DNA from: Streptomyces tuirus | GTDB taxonomy: Bacteria > Actinomycetota > Actinomycetes > Streptomycetales > Streptomycetaceae | Reading direction: 5' to 3' | Length of the DNA stretch: 64,000 bases | Assembly (NCBI RefSeq): GCF_014701095.1 | Contig: NZ_AP023439.1 | Location: 6,374,001 to 6,438,000, forward strand | In this document: positions 60,495-64,000 of the stretch, piece by piece | Numbering within the stretch: position 1 is the first letter of the stretch | Layout of the letters: every line of letters starts with the position of its first letter | The notes under the pieces: model-generated | The model's database searches: none | Told to the model about the DNA's origin: nothing | Seen by the model: the letters and a program-made list of their open reading frames with translations, nothing else | Translations under genes and position numbers: made by a program

Positions 60495-61565
60495 ATGAGC
60501 CGCTTCTCCCAGCCCGACCCCGAACTCGGCCACCGCCTCAGCAGACGAGGCATGCTCGGCGTGGCCGCCGGCGCCACCGCCGCCGCCCTGCTCGGTGCCG
60601 CCGCCCCGGCGAACGCCGCCACCGGCACCACCACCGCCGCAGGCAACGCCACGCCCACCACCGCGTCCGGAGCCAAGGGCCGCGGCCGCCCCGTCCTGCC
60701 GCCCGGCCGCCTCGGCATCCAGCTCTACAGCCTGCGCGACAAGGTCTCCACGCTCGGCTTCGGCCCCGTCTTCGCCGAACTGGAGCGGTACGGCTACGAC
60801 GAGGTCGAGTTCGCCGGATACACCCAGGGCTCCGCCGGCCCCATCACGCTCGCCCAGCTCAAGCGGCTGGCCCGCAACCACGGCCTGAACCCGATCGGCA
60901 GCCACGTCGGCTACTACTCGAACGACCCGAACGCCTACACCTTCGCCCAGAACCTCACCAAGGTCCTCGACGACGCCCAGGCCCTCGGTCTCAAGCACAT
61001 CGGCACGGCCTCCGGCCCGTTCCGCTACGGCTCGACCGTCGACGCCTGGAAGCGCGCCGCCGAGGACTTCAACACCTACGGCGCGGCGGCGCGGGCCCGC
61101 GGCATGAAGTTCTACCAGCACAACCACTCGGAGGAGTTCTCCTTCGCCACCGACAATCCCAAGGTCCGCCTCTACGACATCCTGCTCAAGGAGACCGACC
61201 CCGACCTGGTCCACCTGGAGATGGACATCTACTGGGCGTACGTCGGCCAGTTCCGCTTCTCCAAGCGGCCCGACGGCACGCCCGCGCCGTTCGAGCCGCT
61301 GAACTACGTCCTGCGGCAGCCGGACCGCTATCCGCTCTTCCACGTGAAGGACGGCGAGAGCGACCCGTCGAACCCGTACGGCTACAACATGACCGACGTC
61401 GGCGACGGCGACATCGACTACCAGCGGTTCATCTCCGCCGTGACCCGGCTGCGGGGCCACCGCCTGTCCCACCACTGGCAGGCCGAGCACGACAACCCGG
61501 CCGAGTCCCTGACGTTCGCCCGCCGCTCCAGCGCGCACCTGCACTCCCTGAGGGAGAAGTGCTGA
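60495..61565 (+). CDS. Tat-exported sugar phosphate isomerase/epimerase-like protein
   Basis: A 356-residue secreted TIM barrel. The N-terminus has a twin-Arg signal (LSRRGMLGVAAGATAAALLG) with a likely cut after ANA near 42, then a Thr/Ala-rich linker. The barrel begins LGIQLYSLRDKVSTLGFGPV, with VEFAGYTQG, YYSNDPNAYTFAQNLTK, YQHNHSEEFSF, HLEMDIYWAYVGQF with the metal Glu/Asp, and LFHVKDGESDP. Export outside the cell suits the secreted 3-keto-disaccharide-hydrolase protein upstream. It is 81 bp from the ebo-like operon and may be its own unit. It ends before a perfect hairpin. Confidence 0.88.
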   Translation: MSRFSQPDPELGHRLSRRGMLGVAAGATAAALLGAAAPANAATGTTTAAGNATPTTASGAKGRGRPVLPPGRLGIQLYSLRDKVSTLGFGPVFAELERYGYDEVEFAGYTQGSAGPITLAQLKRLARNHGLNPIGSHVGYYSNDPNAYTFAQNLTKVLDDAQALGLKHIGTASGPFRYGSTVDAWKRAAEDFNTYGAAARARGMKFYQHNHSEEFSFATDNPKVRLYDILLKETDPDLVHLEMDIYWAYVGQFRFSKRPDGTPAPFEPLNYVLRQPDRYPLFHVKDGESDPSNPYGYNMTDVGDGDIDYQRFISAVTRLRGHRLSHHWQAEHDNPAESLTFARRSSAHLHSLREKC

Positions 61566-61592
61566 CGGGGGTGTGCTGACCGGCGTACGGAC

Positions 61593-61631
61593 ATGAGGAG
61601 GCCCCTCCCGGACCGGGAGGGGCCTCCTCAT
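61593..61631. terminator. Perfect bidirectional hairpin terminator
   Basis: ATGAGGAGGCCCCTCCCGG is followed directly by its near-exact reverse complement, with a stem of 18 pairs and a tiny loop. It lies between the convergent isomerase and OFA transporter genes. Confidence 0.85.
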
Positions 61632-61667
61632 GGATGAACAGGAACGCGGACAGCCCACGCCGAAATG

Positions 61668-63056
61668 TCAGGCTGTGTCCTCGCCGAGCGGTTGGGGGTT
61701 GGGGGAGATGCGGCGCGTTTCCTTGTCGCGTCCCGGCGGGGTGAGGAACAGCGCCACGCAGCCGGCGAAGAGGGAGATGGAGCCGGCCAGGATGAAGGCA
61801 CCGGAGTGCCCCCAGGCACCGACGACCACGGCACCCATGCCGGCGCCCAGGCCGGAGACGAGCTTGGCGCTGTAGACCATGCCGTAGTTGGACGCGTTGT
61901 TGTTCTCACCGAAGTAGTCGGCGGTGAGGGCGGCGAACATCGGGAAGATCGCGCCGCCGCCGAAGCCGGAGATCGCGGAGAACACCAGGAACAGCGTGAG
62001 GTGTTTGCTCTCGGCCGACCAGAGGATGCCGTACTGGGCGAGGCCCAGGATGAGACAGACCACGAGCAGGCACCGCTTGCGGCCGTACAGGTCGGAGAGC
62101 CAGCCGATGACACCGCGGCCGGTGCCGTTGACGACCGCCTTCAGGGACATGGCCGTGGCCACGATCCCGCCGGCGAATCCGGCCTCCTCGCCGATGTCCA
62201 CCTGGAAGGCGATACCGAAGATGTTCACGCCGGACGTGCAGGCCAGGCAGAACCACATCAGGGCGACCCGGCCGGTCTTCCACGCCTCCTTGGGGGAGTA
62301 CTGGCGCACCGCCGGCGGGTTCATCCGCAGCGAACGCGCCGCACGCGGGTCGTCCGGCGGGTTCAGCGGGTCGATCGTCGAGGGCCACCAGTTCTTCGGC
62401 GGGTCCTTGAAGAAGTAGCCGGAGAACGCGACCATCCCGGCCAGGAGCACACCCACCGAGACCAGCACCCAGCGGAAGTTGGTCAGGTCCATGTAGCCGT
62501 TGAACAGGAAGACGAAGGGCACCGAGCCGTAGGCGAAACCGCCGTTGACGAAACCGGTCTTGCCGCCCTTGCGCTCCGGATACCACTTGCCGACCATGTT
62601 GACGCAGGTCGCGTAGACCATGCCCGCGCCCATGCCGCTGAACATGCTGAAGCCTATGTAGGCGAAGACCACATGCGGTGCGAAGGCGAGGGACAGGTAG
62701 CCCATCAAAGTGCCCGTCGCGCCCAGCATCATGGCCCAGCGGGCCGGCAGTCTCCCGCTCTCACGCAGCTTGCCCGCGGGGAAGGCGATAGCGGCCTGGA
62801 AGAAGACCCAGACGGTCATCATCCAGAAGATGTGCATGCTGTTCCAGCTGTGCGCCGTGTGCAGGGTGTCCTCGGCGGACGCGAACGCGTACTCGGCGGA
62901 GGAGATGCCCATCATGCCGATCCAGGGAAGGATCACCATCCACTTGCGCTTGCGCCCCATGATGTCGATGTCGGTCTCACCGAGGCGGTAGACGCGACCG
63001 TTCGCGTCGGTGACCTCCCGGTAGGGAACCGTTGTGGGCAGATCGGTCGTTGTCAT
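61668..63056 (-). CDS. OFA-family MFS transporter, oxalate/formate type (second copy)
   Basis: A 462-residue carrier. After a cytoplasmic leader (DANGRVYRLGETDIDIMGRK) about 12 helices follow. MGISSAEYAFASAEDTLHTA, GMGAGMVYATCVNMVGKWYP, KGGKTGFVNGGFAYGS and GFGGGAIFPMFAALTADYFG are typical of the OFA branch found next to oxalate degradation genes. It should move oxalate in and formate out, or serve a related carboxylate. It has no 46-residue partner like the first copy; its 3' side is a terminator. The ATG at 63054-63056 is preceded by AAGGGG about 11 bases upstream. Confidence 0.85.
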   Translation of the reverse strand: MTTTDLPTTVPYREVTDANGRVYRLGETDIDIMGRKRKWMVILPWIGMMGISSAEYAFASAEDTLHTAHSWNSMHIFWMMTVWVFFQAAIAFPAGKLRESGRLPARWAMMLGATGTLMGYLSLAFAPHVVFAYIGFSMFSGMGAGMVYATCVNMVGKWYPERKGGKTGFVNGGFAYGSVPFVFLFNGYMDLTNFRWVLVSVGVLLAGMVAFSGYFFKDPPKNWWPSTIDPLNPPDDPRAARSLRMNPPAVRQYSPKEAWKTGRVALMWFCLACTSGVNIFGIAFQVDIGEEAGFAGGIVATAMSLKAVVNGTGRGVIGWLSDLYGRKRCLLVVCLILGLAQYGILWSAESKHLTLFLVFSAISGFGGGAIFPMFAALTADYFGENNNASNYGMVYSAKLVSGLGAGMGAVVVGAWGHSGAFILAGSISLFAGCVALFLTPPGRDKETRRISPNPQPLGEDTA

Positions 63057-63132
63057 GTCGTGTCGCACCCCTTGCGTCGAAAGATCTGGCCAGCGCCCCC
63101 TGTCCCATGCCTTTCGTGCGCGTGCGGGTCCC

Positions 63133-63165
63133 GGGGCCGGCCGACGCGCACCGTCGGCCGGCCCC
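63133..63165 (-). terminator. Strong hairpin between the acyl-CoA-synthetase-like gene and the OFA gene
   Basis: GGGGCCGGCCGACG pairs perfectly with CGTCGGCCGGCCCC around a 5-base loop (63133-63165). It comes 12 bases after the acyl-CoA-synthetase stop (minus strand), so the OFA gene either has its own promoter in the remaining 76 bp or relies on read-through. Confidence 0.75.
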
Positions 63166-63177
63166 CGCTCACTCACC

Positions 63178-64000
63178 TCATGTACCGCCCCCCAGCCGCC
63201 CCGCCTCCCGCGCCCAGCGGTACTTCGCGCCGAGCACGGCCACCGGCTTCTCGGTCGTGTACGGGTACGCCACGACCCCGCGCTCGAAGAGGTACTGGCA
63301 GGCCTCCTCGACCTCCACGTCACCCGCGAGCGACGCCACGACGGGCTTCTCGATCCCGCGCTCCCGGAACTCGGCCACCACGCGCGCGGTGAGCTCCGCG
63401 AAGACCATGGGAGGAGTGACGATGGTGTGCCAGTAGCCGAGGACCAGTGCGTGGATGCGCGGATCCTCCAGTCCCAGCCGGATCGTCGCCTCGTACGTCG
63501 ACGCTGGCTCGCCCCCGGTGATGTCCACCGGGTTGCCCGCGGCCCCGAAGGGCGGGATGAACTTCCGGAACGCCTCGTCCAGATCCGGCGGGATCTCCAT
63601 CAGCGACAGGCCGTTGTCCGTCACCGCGTCGGAGAGCAGTACGCCACTGCCTCCGGCCCCGGTGATGATCACGACGTTGTCGCCCTGGGGAGCGGGCAGC
63701 ACCGGCAACGCGCGCGCGTACTCCAGCATGTCGTTCAGGCCCGGCGCCCGGATCACCCCGGCCTGCCGCAGGATGTCGTCGTACACGGCGTCGTCACCGG
63801 CCAGGGCGCCGGTGTGCGAACCGGCCGCCTTGGCACCCGCCGCCGTCCGCCCGGCCTTCAGCACGACCACCGGCTTCTTCGGCACGGTCGCCCGGGCGGC
63901 CTCCACGAAGGCGCGGCCGTCCTTGAGGTCCTCCAGGTGCATCGCGATGCAGTCGGTGCGCGGATCCTCGCCGAACCAGGTCAGCAGGTCGTCCTCGTCC
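63178..64000 (-). CDS. Acetyl-CoA synthetase (ADP-forming)-like protein, partial at window edge
   Basis: At least 273 residues of the C-terminal part, open to the edge. It resembles the CoA-binding/ligase portion of ADP-forming acyl-CoA synthetases: KKPVVVLKAGRTAAGAKAAG, SHTGALAGDDAVYDDILRQA with the phospho-His loop, VVIITGAGGSGVLLSDAVTD and GNPVDITGGEPAS. This domain order is found in proteins beside oxalyl-CoA decarboxylase and formyl-CoA transferase genes in Streptomyces. It may make an acyl-CoA such as oxalyl-CoA from the imported acid. The missing 5' part lies beyond 64000. Confidence 0.82.
   Translation of the reverse strand, partial: DEDDLLTWFGEDPRTDCIAMHLEDLKDGRAFVEAARATVPKKPVVVLKAGRTAAGAKAAGSHTGALAGDDAVYDDILRQAGVIRAPGLNDMLEYARALPVLPAPQGDNVVIITGAGGSGVLLSDAVTDNGLSLMEIPPDLDEAFRKFIPPFGAAGNPVDITGGEPASTYEATIRLGLEDPRIHALVLGYWHTIVTPPMVFAELTARVVAEFRERGIEKPVVASLAGDVEVEEACQYLFERGVVAYPYTTEKPVAVLGAKYRWAREAGRLGGGT

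Overview
The window is a stretch of actinobacterial chromosome, almost certainly from a Streptomyces. The DNA is very GC-rich, codons nearly always end in G or C, and GTG starts and 4-base ATGA/GTGA gene overlaps are common. I found only one in-frame TTA codon (7947-7949). The gene families are typical of Streptomyces: a SigB-type sigma factor, a DUF5753 regulator, ROK, GntR, LysR and HxlR regulators, secreted Tat and lipoproteins, and an OFA-type transporter with a tiny partner protein. I saw no rRNA, tRNA, insertion sequence, prophage or CRISPR.

0-12 kb holds housekeeping and stress functions: a pyruvate-oxidase-like thiamine-diphosphate enzyme, a SigB-family sigma factor, a Pro-rich secreted protein, a PLP-fold protein without a usable lysine coupled to a metallo-beta-lactamase-fold hydrolase, a second such hydrolase coupled to a DedA membrane protein, a TTA-containing small gene, a holin/phosphatase fusion, OsmC, and a glycerophosphodiesterase. 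12-25 kb holds a second-copy DnaK behind an HspR-like (HAIR) element, an NmrA/HxlR divergent pair, an orphan shortened NarJ, two XRE regulators, pterin dehydratase, two methyltransferases (one His-rich), an aldo-keto reductase, a fatty acyl-CoA ligase and a LysR/SBF transporter pair. 25-30 kb carries a sialidase plus DUF4185 operon and a MarR/quinone-reductase divergent pair.

30-41 kb is a formate module on the minus strand: ketopantoate-reductase-like protein, molybdopterin catalytic subunit, a FdsG-FdsB fusion, a separate Fe-S subunit and FdhD, the first four junctions translationally coupled. It is divergent from an OFA (oxalate/formate) transporter with a 46-residue overlapping partner. 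A FabH-like synthase and an FCD-type GntR follow. A 9-bp motif is shared by the gntR promoter and the formate/OFA divergent promoter.

41-52 kb is a carbohydrate module: ROK regulator, ribose-type ABC importer, Gfo/Idh/MocA oxidoreductase, sugar isomerase, and a 1240-residue secreted protein joining a sorbosone-dehydrogenase-like propeller, PKD, carbohydrate-binding, ThuA and 3-keto-disaccharide-hydrolase-like domains. An 8-7-8 inverted repeat (CTTTGTCC-N7-GGANAAAG) upstream of both the ROK gene and the big secreted gene suggests one regulon.

52-60 kb is the most unusual part: seven tightly coupled genes resembling an Ebo-type metabolite-trafficking cluster (inositol-phosphate-synthase-like, UbiA/EboC-like, TIM-barrel isomerase, EboA, TatD/EboB-like, EboE, phosphodiesterase). 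Three of them carry different in-frame minisatellites at gene ends. A Tat-exported isomerase follows. The right edge (61.6-64 kb) has a second OFA transporter and an acyl-CoA-synthetase-like gene, an arrangement often seen beside oxalate catabolism genes. Formate released from oxalate could feed the formate dehydrogenase at 30-37 kb; this link is inferred.
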